Positions 1 through 8,425 are shown, counted from the first letter of the stretch. The stretch: DNA of 18,068 bases from Pseudomonadota bacterium (GCA_030271595.1 JARXKO010000008.1:1-18068), one strand, 5' to 3'. A program made the numbers and translations. Notes: a model not told the origin generated them from the sequence alone.

Positions 1-802
1 CCGCCGCGAGCCGCTCGAACTGGCGCTCGTTGCCGATGGCGATGATGATCGGCTGGTCGGCCGCCTGAAACGGCTGGTAAGGCACCAGATTGGGGTGTCC
101 GACGCCCTGCCGGACCGGATCCTTGCCCGAGACCAATTGGTTGGTCGCCTGGTTGGCGAGCATTGCCAGCTGGGTGTCGAACAGGGCCATGTCGATATGG
201 GCGCCGCCACCGCTGCGCTCGCGCGCGAACAAAGCGGCGAGGATCGCGACCGCGGTGTACATGCCTGTAAAAAGGTCGGCGACCGCGACCCCGACCCGCA
301 TCGGGCCGCCGCCGGGTTCGCCGTTGGGCAGGCCGGTGATGCTCATCAGCCCGCCCATGCCCTGGATGATATAGTCGTAGCCGGCGCGTTCCGCATACGG
401 GCCATCCTGGCCAAAACCGGTGATCGATGCGTAGATCAGGCGCGGGTGGGCGGCGCGCAGGCTGGCGGCGTCGAGCCCGAACTTGGCCAACCCCCCGACC
501 TTGAAATTTTCGACCACGACATCGGCATCGGCGGCAAGGCGGCGGACCAGCGCGGCGCCTTCGGGCTTGGCGAGATCGATCGCCGCCGATTTCTTGCCGC
601 GGTTGCAGCTGAGGAAATAGGCCGAGACCCGGTCAGCGCCCTCGCCATGCCACGGCGGCCCCCAATGGCGGGTGTCGTCGCCAACGCCGGGCCGCTCGAT
701 CTTGATCACCTCGGCGCCGAGATCGGCGAGCAATTGGGTGCACCACGGCCCCGCCAAAACCCGGCTCAAATCGAGGACCTTGACCCCTTCGAGCGGCGTC
801 AA
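1..802 (-). CDS. CaiB/BaiF (class III) CoA-transferase, 3' end cut by window edge
   Basis: Family III CoA-transferases move CoA between carboxylic acids through an aspartyl-CoA thioester intermediate. 267 codons are visible and the C-terminal part lies beyond the left edge. The frame opens with MTPLEGVKVLDLSRVLAGP, the usual CaiB/BaiF beginning, followed by LGAEVIKIE (about residues 29-36), NRGKKS (67-72), VVVENF (95-100) and TGFGQDGPYA (128-137). GAHIDMALFD (200-209) carries the probable nucleophile Asp204. The start is TTG at 802: an in-frame TAA lies just upstream, no ATG or GTG intervenes, and a GGAGG ribosome-binding site (811-815) sits 8 bases before it. The TTG shares bases with the TGA of the upstream FAD oxidoreductase gene, so translation is probably coupled. 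The substrate cannot be told from sequence; formyl-CoA, succinyl-CoA and acyl-CoA racemase-type members look alike. Family confidence is very high. Confidence 0.93.
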   Translation of the reverse strand, partial: MTPLEGVKVLDLSRVLAGPWCTQLLADLGAEVIKIERPGVGDDTRHWGPPWHGEGADRVSAYFLSCNRGKKSAAIDLAKPEGAALVRRLAADADVVVENFKVGGLAKFGLDAASLRAAHPRLIYASITGFGQDGPYAERAGYDYIIQGMGGLMSITGLPNGEPGGGPMRVGVAVADLFTGMYTAVAILAALFARERSGGGAHIDMALFDTQLAMLANQATNQLVSGKDPVRQGVGHPNLVPYQPFQAADQPIIIAIGNERQFERLAA

Positions 803-2388
803 TGGCGGCGCCTCCAGAAGCGGCGGTCGGAGAGCACCGCGCGGGCTGCATTATGGCCAGGAGCGCCGGTCACGCCGCCGCCGGGGTGGGCGCCCGATCC
901 GCACAGATACAGGCCCCTGAGCGGCATCCGATAATCGGCCGCGCCGAGCATCGGCCGGGCGCTGAACAATTGGTCGAGCCCCATCTTGCCGTGGAAAATA
1001 TCGCCGCCGATGAGGCCGAAGCGCCGCTCGAGGTCGAGCGGAGAGTGGATCTGCCGCCCGAGCACCGATTGGGCGAAGCCGGGCGCGTGGCTGTCGACCA
1101 GCGCGACGACCGCGTCGGCCGCGGCCTCGCGCTCCTTGTCCCAGCTGCGCCCGGGGCCGAGGTCGAAGCGGAAATGCTGGCAGAACAGGCTGGCGACGTG
1201 GCGGCCCTTGGGCGCGAGCGTCGAATCGAGGGTCGAGGGGATGAGCATCTCGACAATCGGCTGCTTGGTCCAGCCATGGTTGAGCGCGTCGAGCCAGGCG
1301 CGGTGCATGTAATCAAGGCTTGGGGCCATGATGATGCCAGCGGTCAAATGATTGCCCTTCTTGGGCAGGACGGTGAACCTGGGCAGCTCGGACAGCGCGA
1401 CGTTCATGCGGAACGTCGCGCTTTCGCATTTCCAGCCGTTCATCCGGCTTTCGACCTCGGCGCTGACCGCACCCGCCGGCACCAGCCGGTCGAACAGCAA
1501 TTTGGGATTGACCCCGGCGACCACGGTCCTGGCGCGCCAGCCTTTGCCGCCCGCGACCACGCCCGCCGCGCGGCCTTTATCGACGATCACTTCCTCGACC
1601 GGCGTGTTGAGGAGGATGTCGATCCCCGCCTCGCGGCAGGCGCGGGCCATGGCCTGGGTGATCGCGCCCATGCCGCCGATCGCATGGCCCCAGGCGCCGG
1701 GCACGCCGGCCGCCTCGCCGAACAGATGGTGAAGCAGGACATAGGCCGTGCCCGGGGTGTCGGGCGATGCGAAATTGCCGACCACGCCGTCGAAGCCGAA
1801 CAATGCCTTGGCGAGATCGCCGGTGAAATGACGATCGAGGATGTCGGAAGCGCTGCGGGTGACGAAGTCGTGGACGATGCGCATCTCCGGCGCGCTCAAG
1901 CCCGCCATGTCGCGGCCGATGCTGAGCAATTTCGGGAGCGCCGCGGCGCGTGATCCGATGTCGGGCGGCGCGCGCAGGATCCATTTGCGCACCAGCGGCA
2001 CGATCGTCTCGAGCTCGCGCAGATAAGTGTCATAGCCAGCCCCGTCGGCCTTGACGTGGCGGGCGATTTCCTTGCGCGTCAGGCCGCCGCGGCCGGACAG
2101 CAGATAATCGCCGTCGCCGGGAAGGAAATTGTCGGTCTTGCGGAGCACCACCTTGAGGCCGTGGCGCTCGAGCGCCATGTCGCGGATGACCTTGGGCTGG
2201 AGCAGGCTGACGGTGTAGGCGGCAGCGCTGTTGCGGAAGCCGGGGAGAAATTCGTCGGTGACCGCGGCGCCGCCGATATTGCCCGACGCTTCGAGGATCG
2301 TGACCTTGAGGCCCTTTTTCGCCAGGTAATAAGCGCAGGTCAGGCCGTTATGGCCGGCGCCGATGACGATCGCGTCCTGGTCGCTCAT
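799..2388 (-). CDS. Phytoene dehydrogenase-like FAD-dependent oxidoreductase (PYROXD2 type)
   Basis: This 529-residue flavoprotein belongs to the phytoene desaturase-related oxidoreductases (COG1233) and most resembles the PYROXD2 branch. The N terminus has a dinucleotide-binding motif, VIGAGHNGLTCAYYLAKKG (about 8-26), followed by an acidic ILEA and GGAAVTDEFLPGF. The C terminus has the second FAD contact, LYLCGSGAHPGGGVTGAPGH (about 493-512). The length suits the family. Bacterial PYROXD2-like proteins have no firmly established substrate, and there are no carotenoid genes beside it, so a carotenoid role is not supported. It starts at ATG 2388, inside an ATGA overlap with the gor stop, and its TGA overlaps the TTG start of the CoA-transferase, so it is an internal cistron of the pgi-gor operon. 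The family assignment is secure and the reaction unknown. Confidence 0.9.
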   Translation of the reverse strand: MSDQDAIVIGAGHNGLTCAYYLAKKGLKVTILEASGNIGGAAVTDEFLPGFRNSAAAYTVSLLQPKVIRDMALERHGLKVVLRKTDNFLPGDGDYLLSGRGGLTRKEIARHVKADGAGYDTYLRELETIVPLVRKWILRAPPDIGSRAAALPKLLSIGRDMAGLSAPEMRIVHDFVTRSASDILDRHFTGDLAKALFGFDGVVGNFASPDTPGTAYVLLHHLFGEAAGVPGAWGHAIGGMGAITQAMARACREAGIDILLNTPVEEVIVDKGRAAGVVAGGKGWRARTVVAGVNPKLLFDRLVPAGAVSAEVESRMNGWKCESATFRMNVALSELPRFTVLPKKGNHLTAGIIMAPSLDYMHRAWLDALNHGWTKQPIVEMLIPSTLDSTLAPKGRHVASLFCQHFRFDLGPGRSWDKEREAAADAVVALVDSHAPGFAQSVLGRQIHSPLDLERRFGLIGGDIFHGKMGLDQLFSARPMLGAADYRMPLRGLYLCGSGAHPGGGVTGAPGHNAARAVLSDRRFWRRRH

Positions 2389-3731
2389 CGCATCAGCACC
2401 AATTCCTCGGACATCGTCGGGTGAAGCGCGAAGGTGGCGTCGAAATCCGACTTCTTGAGCTTCGCCTTGACCGCAATCGCCGCCGCCTGGAGGATTTCGG
2501 GCGCATCGGGGCCGATCATGTGGATGCCGACAATCTCGTCGGTCGCGGCGTCGACTACCAATTTATACAACGAGCGCTCGTTGCGACCGGCAAGGACATT
2601 CTTCATCGCCCGAAAGTCGGACGAATAGGTCTTCACCGAGCCCAGTTTATTGCGCGCCTGTCCCTCGGTCAGGCCAACGCTGGCGAGCGGAGGATGGCTG
2701 AACACCGCCGAGGGGATGCAGCCATAATCGACCCGCGTCGGGATTTTGCCGAAAAAGGTGTCGGCGAAGGCCTGGCCCTCGCGGATCGCCACCGGCGTCA
2801 GCTGGACCCGGTCGGTGACGTCGCCGACCGCGAAGATCGATGGCACCGTCGAGCGATTGTCCTCGTCGACCTTGATCGCACCCCTGGCGTTGAGCTCGAC
2901 CCCCGCCGAGTCGAGCCCAAGCTCCTCGACATTGGGCACGCGGCCAGTGGCGAACAGCACGGCATCGGCCTGCAGATCGTCGCAGCCGGTCATCGCGACA
3001 TGAAGCCGGCCGCCGCGCTGTTCGATGCGGTCGATCTGGGCGTTGAACTTGAAGTCGATGCCCTTCTTGACCGAAATCTGGATCAGCCGGTCGACGATCT
3101 GCTGGTCGTAATGCCGAAGCATGACGTCGCTTCGGTTGACCAGCGTCACCTGCGATCCGAATTCGAGGAAGATGCCGGCGAATTCGTTGGCGATATAGCC
3201 GCCGCCGACGATGACGATCCGCTTCGGCAATCGTTCGAGCAGGAATACCTCGTTCGAGGTAATCGCATGCTCGATCCCCGCGATTTCGGGCAAAGCTGGC
3301 CGGGCACCGGTGGCAATCAGGATCTTGCCCGCGGTGACCTCCTTGCCGCTGGCGAGCTGGACGCTGTTGGGTCCGGTAAGAACCGCGCGCTCATGGAAAA
3401 TGCTGACGTCGTGGCTCGACAAGGTGTCGGTGTAGGCGCTCTCGAGGCGCGTGACTTCGGCCAGCACATTGTCGCGCAGCACCGGCCAGTCGAAACGCTT
3501 GACCGGGACATCCCAGCCGAACATCGCGGCGTCGTTGAGGTCCTCGGCGAAATGAGCGCCGTAGACGAGCAGTTTCTTGGGCACGCAGCCGCGGATGACG
3601 CAGGTCCCTCCGACCCGGAACTCCTCGGCCACCGCGACCTTGGCGCCGTGGGCGGCGGCGATTCGCGACGCGCGCACCCCGCCCGATCCGGCGCCGATGA
3701 CGAACAGGTCGAAGTCTTCCCTGGCGCTCAC
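2385..3731 (-). CDS. gor: Glutathione-disulfide reductase
   Basis: This cytosolic flavoenzyme reduces GSSG to GSH with NADPH. The 448 residues match the normal length. In order they show an FAD-binding VIGAGSGGVRASR (about 11-23), the redox-active disulfide in GGTCVIRGCVPKK (Cys44 and Cys49), and a second Rossmann motif IVIVGGGYIANEF followed by VNRSDVMLR, in the NADPH-binding position. A second FAD motif is FAVGDV, and the C-terminal dimer-interface motif LHPTMSEE contains the catalytic His near residue 437. The VIRGCVPKK spelling is typical of glutathione reductase and unlike lipoamide dehydrogenase or mercuric reductase. The GTG start at 3731 lies in a GTGA overlap with the pgi stop, so gor is probably translated from the pgi message. 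Confidence 0.95.
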   Translation of the reverse strand: MSAREDFDLFVIGAGSGGVRASRIAAAHGAKVAVAEEFRVGGTCVIRGCVPKKLLVYGAHFAEDLNDAAMFGWDVPVKRFDWPVLRDNVLAEVTRLESAYTDTLSSHDVSIFHERAVLTGPNSVQLASGKEVTAGKILIATGARPALPEIAGIEHAITSNEVFLLERLPKRIVIVGGGYIANEFAGIFLEFGSQVTLVNRSDVMLRHYDQQIVDRLIQISVKKGIDFKFNAQIDRIEQRGGRLHVAMTGCDDLQADAVLFATGRVPNVEELGLDSAGVELNARGAIKVDEDNRSTVPSIFAVGDVTDRVQLTPVAIREGQAFADTFFGKIPTRVDYGCIPSAVFSHPPLASVGLTEGQARNKLGSVKTYSSDFRAMKNVLAGRNERSLYKLVVDAATDEIVGIHMIGPDAPEILQAAAIAVKAKLKKSDFDATFALHPTMSEELVLMR

Positions 3732-5212
3732 AAGCCGGCCTTTTTGATCAGTGCCAGGGTCGATGAATCAAGGTCCCCGAATTCGCCATCGGCCAGATTG
3801 CGAGCCACCTTCTTGCCCAGTTCGACCCCGAACTGGTCGAACGGATTGATCCCGCACAGCAACGCATTGGTAAAGGTGCGATGCTCGTAAAATGCGATCA
3901 AGGCGCCGAGCGAGCGCGGGTCGAGCCTGTCGAGCAGGATGGTCGTGCTTGGGCGATTGCCGGGCTCGGCCCGCGCCGGATCGTCGTTGGCGCTTCCGGA
4001 CATCAGGGTCGCGCCCTGGGCAAAGGCATTGAGCAGGAGCAGCGAATGCCGCTCGGCGGCCTGTTCGTCATCGCTCTCGCGGGCGGCGACGAACTCGACC
4101 GGCACCAGCACCGTGCCCTGGTGGAGCAACTGGAACACGGCATGCTGGGCGTCGGTGCCGACCCCGCCCCAGGTGACCGGTGCGGTCGGGTCCGAGACCG
4201 GCTTGCCCGCTGCGGTCACCGACTTGCCGTTCGATTCCATCTCGAGCTGCTGGAGATAGGGCATCAGCAGCGCCAGGCGGTCGTCATAAGCGAACAGAGC
4301 TCGAGTCTGACAGCCGCATTGCTCGACATAAAAGCGGTCGGCGAACGCAGCCAGGATCGGCATGTTGGCACCGGTAGCGGCGGTCAGGAAATGCGCATCC
4401 ATCTGCGCCGCGCCGTCGAGGAGCTCGTCCATCGCCGTCCAGCCCAGCGCGAGCGCGGCGCTGAAGCCGACCGCGCTCCACAGCGAATAGCGCCCGCCGA
4501 CGCCTTCGCCGAACGAAAGGATCCGGGTTTCGTCGATGCCCGCCGCCACCGCCGCGTCGGGGTTGGCGGTGATTGCGACCACTTTGCCATAAGGGTCGGC
4601 GACCCCTGCCCCGCGCAGCCAGTCGAGCGCGCTGTTCAGATTGGCCAGCGTTTCGGCGGTGGTGAATGTCTTGGATACCGCGACGATCAGCGTCGTTGCC
4701 GGATCGAGCGGACGAATGGCGTCGTCGAAGGCGGCGCCGTCGATGTTGCCGACGAACCGTGCGGTGAATGACCCGCGGCCGCGGCCGAGCGCATCGACCA
4801 GCAAATGCGGGCCAAGCAGCGAGCCGCCGATGCCGATGTGAAGAATCCCGGTGATATCGCCGAACGCGCCGGCCTCGACCGCATCGAGCAAGGCCCGCAT
4901 GCGCAGGCGGCGGGCGGCGGCGATGCCGGCTTCCTCGCCAGTGCCGCTGCCGCGCTCGAACACGTGGGTCGCCGGGCGGTTTTCGCTCGTATTCACGACA
5001 GCGCCGGCGAACATCGCGCCACGCGCCGCTTCGAACCCGCATCCGGCCAGCCGTGCGGTGAACGCCGCGATCGCATCCTGGTCGAGGTGGGTCTTGGACC
5101 AGTCGAAATGAATTCCCGCGACATCCATGCTCAGCCGCTCGAGGCGCGTTGGATCGCCGTCGAACAGCGCCTTGAGCGTCGTGGTGGGGAAAGGTTGCGC
5201 GCGGCGTGCCAT
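3728..5212 (-). CDS. pgi: Glucose-6-phosphate isomerase
   Basis: PGI interconverts glucose-6-phosphate and fructose-6-phosphate in the cytosol. It has 494 residues, slightly shorter than the roughly 550 of the E. coli enzyme, as is common in alphaproteobacteria. Both family signatures are present: GVGGRYSLWSAVG in the middle and GINPFDQFGVELGKK near the C terminus, the latter with the catalytic Lys region. Two SIS-type halves are visible, with MESNGKS (catalytic Glu region) and AQHAVFQLLHQGT (catalytic His region). The start ATG at 5212 is preceded by GAGG (5220-5223) at 7-base spacing. It is the first gene of a four-gene operon and diverges from lepB. Its product fructose-6-phosphate is the substrate of glmS, encoded about 7 kb away in this window. 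Confidence 0.96.
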   Translation of the reverse strand: MARRAQPFPTTTLKALFDGDPTRLERLSMDVAGIHFDWSKTHLDQDAIAAFTARLAGCGFEAARGAMFAGAVVNTSENRPATHVFERGSGTGEEAGIAAARRLRMRALLDAVEAGAFGDITGILHIGIGGSLLGPHLLVDALGRGRGSFTARFVGNIDGAAFDDAIRPLDPATTLIVAVSKTFTTAETLANLNSALDWLRGAGVADPYGKVVAITANPDAAVAAGIDETRILSFGEGVGGRYSLWSAVGFSAALALGWTAMDELLDGAAQMDAHFLTAATGANMPILAAFADRFYVEQCGCQTRALFAYDDRLALLMPYLQQLEMESNGKSVTAAGKPVSDPTAPVTWGGVGTDAQHAVFQLLHQGTVLVPVEFVAARESDDEQAAERHSLLLLNAFAQGATLMSGSANDDPARAEPGNRPSTTILLDRLDPRSLGALIAFYEHRTFTNALLCGINPFDQFGVELGKKVARNLADGEFGDLDSSTLALIKKAGL

Positions 5213-5263
5213 TGCCGATCCTCATAATCGGCGGCCCGCCAAAAGCCAGTCCGGCTTGACCTT
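5213..5263. promoter_or_regulatory. Divergent intergenic region between pgi and lepB
   Basis: Only 51 bases separate the two divergent start codons, so both promoters must sit here or inside the 5' ends of the genes. The pgi ribosome-binding site GAGG is at 5220-5223. A TTGAC at 5256-5260 resembles a -35 element reading towards lepB. If used, it would place transcription inside the annotated lepB start and favour the internal ATG at 5291. A near-symmetric ggcggcccgcc is at 5230-5240. No convincing -10/-35 pair can be called by eye. Confidence 0.4.
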
Positions 5264-6154
5264 ATGGCGCGGGGTCGAAAGAAGCGCGCCATGGTATTTC
5301 AGCGTCGATCAACCCGTTCCGCCAAGGGCTCGCCACGGCGTAGTGAGACTGCCGCCGGGGGCTCGTGGAGCAGCCTGCGTTTTTTCGTCACCCTGATCCT
5401 GCTTGCCTGGGGCATCCGCAGCTTCATCGTCGCGCCGTTCAGCATCCCCTCGGGATCGATGCTGCCGACGCTGTACATCGGCGATTATCTGCTCGTCGCC
5501 AAATGGCCCTACGGCTATTCGAAGTACAGCTTCCCGATGCAAATCCCCGCGTTCTCCGGCCGCATTTTCGAAAGGCCGGCGAAGCGCGGCGATGTCGTCG
5601 TCTTCCGCCATCCCGATGAAGCAGCCGACCTCATCAAGCGCGTCATCGGCGTTCCCGGCGACACCATCGAGGTGCGCGGCGGCGCGGTGGTCCTCAACGG
5701 CAAGCCGCTCGATCGGAGCAAGATCGCGGCGGCGGAAATCCCGGTCAGCGAGAACAGTCCGTGCCGCACTGTGCCGCCGGCCCCGCCCAATGTGGTGAAC
5801 CGGGCCAATCGGCCGTATTGTGTCTATACCGCCTATCGCGAGACCCTCCCCGGCGGGCCGAGCTATGTCACGCTCGACCAGATCGACGATGGCGAGGCGG
5901 ATAATTTCGGGCCGGTCACCGTCCCCGCCGGCCATGTTTTCCTGATGGGCGACAATCGCGACGACAGCCTCGACAGCCGCTTCGACTCCGTCGCCGGCGG
6001 CATCGGCATGGTCCCCGCCGACCATCTGATCGGCCGCGCGCTGGTGACCTTCTGGTCGACCAACGGCAGTGCGGCTTACGTCAACCCGATCAGCTGGTTC
6101 AGTGCCTTGCGCGCGGGCCGTCTCGGCAATGGCTATACGAGCGACCGTCAGTGA
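5264..6154 (+). CDS. lepB: Signal peptidase I
   Basis: LepB cleaves signal peptides from exported preproteins on the periplasmic face of the inner membrane. A basic N terminus (residues 1-27, many Arg/Lys) is followed by one membrane segment (about 38-57), giving N-in topology. The catalytic box FSIPSGSMLPTL holds nucleophile Ser65, and DLIKRVIGVPGD holds general-base Lys125. The family box GDNRDDSLDSR follows near residue 230. At 296 residues it is normal for the family. ATG 5264 has no clear ribosome-binding site. An in-frame ATG at 5291, preceded by an AAAGAAG purine run, is a credible alternative that still keeps the membrane segment. The TGA stop overlaps the GTG start of rnc by 4 bases, forming a lepB-rnc-era operon as in many proteobacteria. 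Confidence 0.95.
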   Translation: MARGRKKRAMVFQRRSTRSAKGSPRRSETAAGGSWSSLRFFVTLILLAWGIRSFIVAPFSIPSGSMLPTLYIGDYLLVAKWPYGYSKYSFPMQIPAFSGRIFERPAKRGDVVVFRHPDEAADLIKRVIGVPGDTIEVRGGAVVLNGKPLDRSKIAAAEIPVSENSPCRTVPPAPPNVVNRANRPYCVYTAYRETLPGGPSYVTLDQIDDGEADNFGPVTVPAGHVFLMGDNRDDSLDSRFDSVAGGIGMVPADHLIGRALVTFWSTNGSAAYVNPISWFSALRAGRLGNGYTSDRQ

Positions 6155-6816
6155 GTGCCGAGATCGCCGAATTCGTCCGCGATGCGCTTGGCCACCAGCC
6201 GCGCGACACCAAGCTGTTCGAGCGCGCCTTTACCCATTCGAGCCTTGAGCGCGACAGCTACGAACGGCTCGAATTCCTTGGCGACCGCGTGCTTGGCCTG
6301 GTCATCGCCGAGGCGCTCTACCAGCGCTATCCCGACGAGCCCGAGGGTCAGTTGTCGCGCCGCTACAACGTGCTGGTGGCGCGCGAAACGTGCGGCGAAA
6401 TCGGCCGCTCGATCGGCATTCCGGCGCTGATCCGGCTCGGCCGTCAGGCCCGCGACGACAGCGCCAACCACGGCGACAATGTCGTCGGCGACGTGGTCGA
6501 GGCGCTGATCGGGGCGCTGATGCTCGATGGCGATGTCGAGACCGCGCGGCGCTTCATCCTCGGCGCCTGGGGGCCGCTGGTCGAAGGCCAGGTCCGGGCG
6601 CCGGAGCATCCCAAGAGCAGGCTCCAGGAAATCGCCGCCAGCCGCGGACTCAAGACCCCCGAATACGAACTGCTGTCGCGCACCGGCGCGCACCATTCGC
6701 CGCGCTTCACCGTCCGGGTCAGCGTCCCCCGGCTCGGCGAGGCCAGCGCGGAAGGCAATAGCAAACAGGAAGCCGAGACCGCCGCCGCCGCCGCATTGCT
6801 CGAGCAGATCAGATGA
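6151..6816 (+). CDS. rnc: Ribonuclease III
   Basis: RNase III cuts double-stranded RNA in rRNA precursors and structured mRNAs. The 221 residues contain the nuclease signature ERLEFLGDRVLGL with Glu41 and Asp45, and DVVEALIGALML with Asp114 and Glu117, the Mg2+-binding quartet. A C-terminal dsRNA-binding domain begins around PKSRLQEIA and ends in the KQEAETAAAAALLEQ helix. The GTG start at 6151 sits in a GTGA overlap with lepB. The TGA stop overlaps the era ATG (ATGA, 6813-6816), so all three genes are probably translationally coupled. In E. coli RNase III cleaves its own rnc-era leader; I see no obvious equivalent hairpin here. Confidence 0.96.
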   Translation: MSAEIAEFVRDALGHQPRDTKLFERAFTHSSLERDSYERLEFLGDRVLGLVIAEALYQRYPDEPEGQLSRRYNVLVARETCGEIGRSIGIPALIRLGRQARDDSANHGDNVVGDVVEALIGALMLDGDVETARRFILGAWGPLVEGQVRAPEHPKSRLQEIAASRGLKTPEYELLSRTGAHHSPRFTVRVSVPRLGEASAEGNSKQEAETAAAAALLEQIR

Positions 6817-7715
6817 CCGGTGCCCCGACCCGCGTCGGCGTGGTCGCGGTGATCGGCGCGCCCAATGCCGGCAAATCGACCCTGGTCAATGCCTTGGTCG
6901 GTCAGAAAGTCGCGATCGTCAGCCCCAAGGCACAGACCACCCGCGCCCGCCTGATGGGCATCGGCATCGCGGGCGGTTCGCAGATGCTGCTGGTCGACAC
7001 GCCCGGCATTTTCACCCCCCACCGGCGGCTCGACCGGGCGATGGTCAAGGCGGCGTGGGAAGGCACCGAGGACGCCGACCGCGTGGTGCTGGTGATCGAT
7101 TGCGCGGCCAAGGTCGGGGCCAGGGTCGAGCAGGTCATCGCCGGAGTCGAAGCGCGGCCCGAGCCACGGGTCCTGGTCCTCAACAAGGTCGATATCGCCG
7201 ACAAGGAGCAATTGCTGGTGCTCGCCGCGCGCCTGGCCGAACGGCTCGACCCCGAACGGGTGTTCATGATCTCGGCGACGACCGGCGACGGCGTCCCCGA
7301 ACTCAAGGCGCATCTGGCCGCGGCGATGCCCGAAGGGCCGTGGCATTTCCCCGAGGACCAGTTGACCGATGCCACCGACCGCATGGTCGCGGCCGAGCTG
7401 ACCCGCGAGCAACTCTACCTCCAGCTTCACGCCGAAGTGCCCTATTCCGCGGCGGTCGAGACCGAGAAATGGGAGGACCGCAAGGACGGCTCGGCGGTCA
7501 TCCACCAGCAAATCCTGATCGAACGCGACAGCCAGAAGGCGATCGTCGTCGGCAAGGGCGGCGCTCGGCTAAAGGCCATTGGCACCGCCGCGCGCGAAGC
7601 CATTGCGGAGCACCTCGGCCGGAAGGTTCACCTGTTTCTGCACGTCAAGGTCAATCCCAAATGGGACGAGGACCGGACGCTGTATCAGGATATCGGCCTG
7701 GATTGGGCGGATTAG
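6813..7715 (+). CDS. era: GTPase Era, 16S rRNA maturation factor
   Basis: Era is an essential GTPase that binds the 3' end of 16S rRNA during small-subunit assembly. The 300 residues match the family. The G motifs are GAPNAGKST (15-23, P-loop), KAQTTRAR (G2), DTPGIF (G3), NKVD (G4) and SATTGDG (G5). A C-terminal KH RNA-binding domain follows, with VVGKGGARLKAIGTAARE and HLFLHVKVNPKWDED. It starts at ATG 6813 overlapping the rnc stop. Its TAG stop (7713-7715) overlaps the TAA of the convergent sirtuin gene. recO, often the next gene in this operon, is absent. Confidence 0.97.
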   Translation: MTGAPTRVGVVAVIGAPNAGKSTLVNALVGQKVAIVSPKAQTTRARLMGIGIAGGSQMLLVDTPGIFTPHRRLDRAMVKAAWEGTEDADRVVLVIDCAAKVGARVEQVIAGVEARPEPRVLVLNKVDIADKEQLLVLAARLAERLDPERVFMISATTGDGVPELKAHLAAAMPEGPWHFPEDQLTDATDRMVAAELTREQLYLQLHAEVPYSAAVETEKWEDRKDGSAVIHQQILIERDSQKAIVVGKGGARLKAIGTAAREAIAEHLGRKVHLFLHVKVNPKWDEDRTLYQDIGLDWAD

Positions 7716-8413
7716 GCGGTCAGCATCTCGGCGACCCACTTGGGCACTTCTACGCTCGCCGGGCCGTGGCGATGCGCGTCGAAGAACAGGCTGCCCATGC
7801 TCGGGTCGAGGTTGATCTCCAGCGTTCGCGCCCCGCGATATTTCGCGGTCTGGACGAAGCCCGCGGCGGGATAGACCGCGCCCGAGGTGCCGATCGACAC
7901 GAACAGGTCGCATTTCCTCAGCGCCGCCTCGATCCGCTCCATCTCGTAGGGCATCTCCCCGAACCACACGATGTCGGGGCGGACCATGCCGGAAGCGTGA
8001 CAGTTCGGACAGGAATTCCCGGGTACCATATCCCCTTCCCACGCGAACCGCTCGCCGCATGCCAGACACCAGCCGCTGTTCAATTCGCCGTGCATGTGAA
8101 GGAGATTTTGCGACCCCGCCCGCTCGTGCAGCGCATCGACGTTCTGCGTCACCAGCAGAAAGTCGCCGTTCCAGTTCGCTTCGAGCCGTGCCAATGCCCG
8201 GTGCGCTTCATTGGGCTCGACTTCGCCCGCCCGCTTGCGCCGGGCGTCGTAGAATTGATGCACCAGCGCCGGGTCGCGTGCGAAAGCCTCGGGAGTCGCG
8301 ACATCCTCGACCTTGTGGCCTTCCCACAGCCCGTCGGCAGCGCGAAAGGTCTGGAGGCCGCTCTCCGCACTGATCCCCGCGCCGGTCAGGATGACAATAT
8401 TACCGCTCTTCAC
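7712..8413 (-). CDS. cobB: NAD-dependent protein deacylase, sirtuin (SIR2) family, class III type
   Basis: Bacterial sirtuins remove acyl groups from protein lysines using NAD+. The 233 residues carry GAGISAESGL (11-20) with TFR, TQNVD (89-93), catalytic His108 in HMHGEL, and four zinc-binding cysteines in CLAC (116/119) and CPNC (135/138). GTSGAVYPAA follows. Tyr55 and Arg58 in FYDARRKR match the Tyr-x-x-Arg pair that binds acidic acyl groups in SIRT5 and E. coli CobB, so desuccinylase or demalonylase activity is likely; this is an inference from family knowledge. The GTG start at 8413 has a GAGGTG ribosome-binding site (8418-8423). The gene diverges from an acyl-CoA thioesterase-like gene, with a perfect palindrome between them, and converges with era with overlapping stops. 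Confidence 0.94.
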   Translation of the reverse strand: MKSGNIVILTGAGISAESGLQTFRAADGLWEGHKVEDVATPEAFARDPALVHQFYDARRKRAGEVEPNEAHRALARLEANWNGDFLLVTQNVDALHERAGSQNLLHMHGELNSGWCLACGERFAWEGDMVPGNSCPNCHASGMVRPDIVWFGEMPYEMERIEAALRKCDLFVSIGTSGAVYPAAGFVQTAKYRGARTLEINLDPSMGSLFFDAHRHGPASVEVPKWVAEMLTA

Positions 8414-8425
8414 CCGTCACCTCAT

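Noticed and set aside
802..1953. Plus-strand open frame of 383 codons over the FAD oxidoreductase
   Set aside because: It is antisense to a gene with intact FAD motifs and shows no recognisable domain.
799..2388. Carotenoid biosynthesis role for the phytoene dehydrogenase-like gene
   Set aside because: The sequence fits the PYROXD2-like branch and no crt genes are nearby.
2421..3890. Plus-strand open frame of 489 codons over gor and the 3' end of pgi
   Set aside because: It is antisense to gor, which has all catalytic motifs. The shadow has low-complexity composition and no ribosome-binding site.
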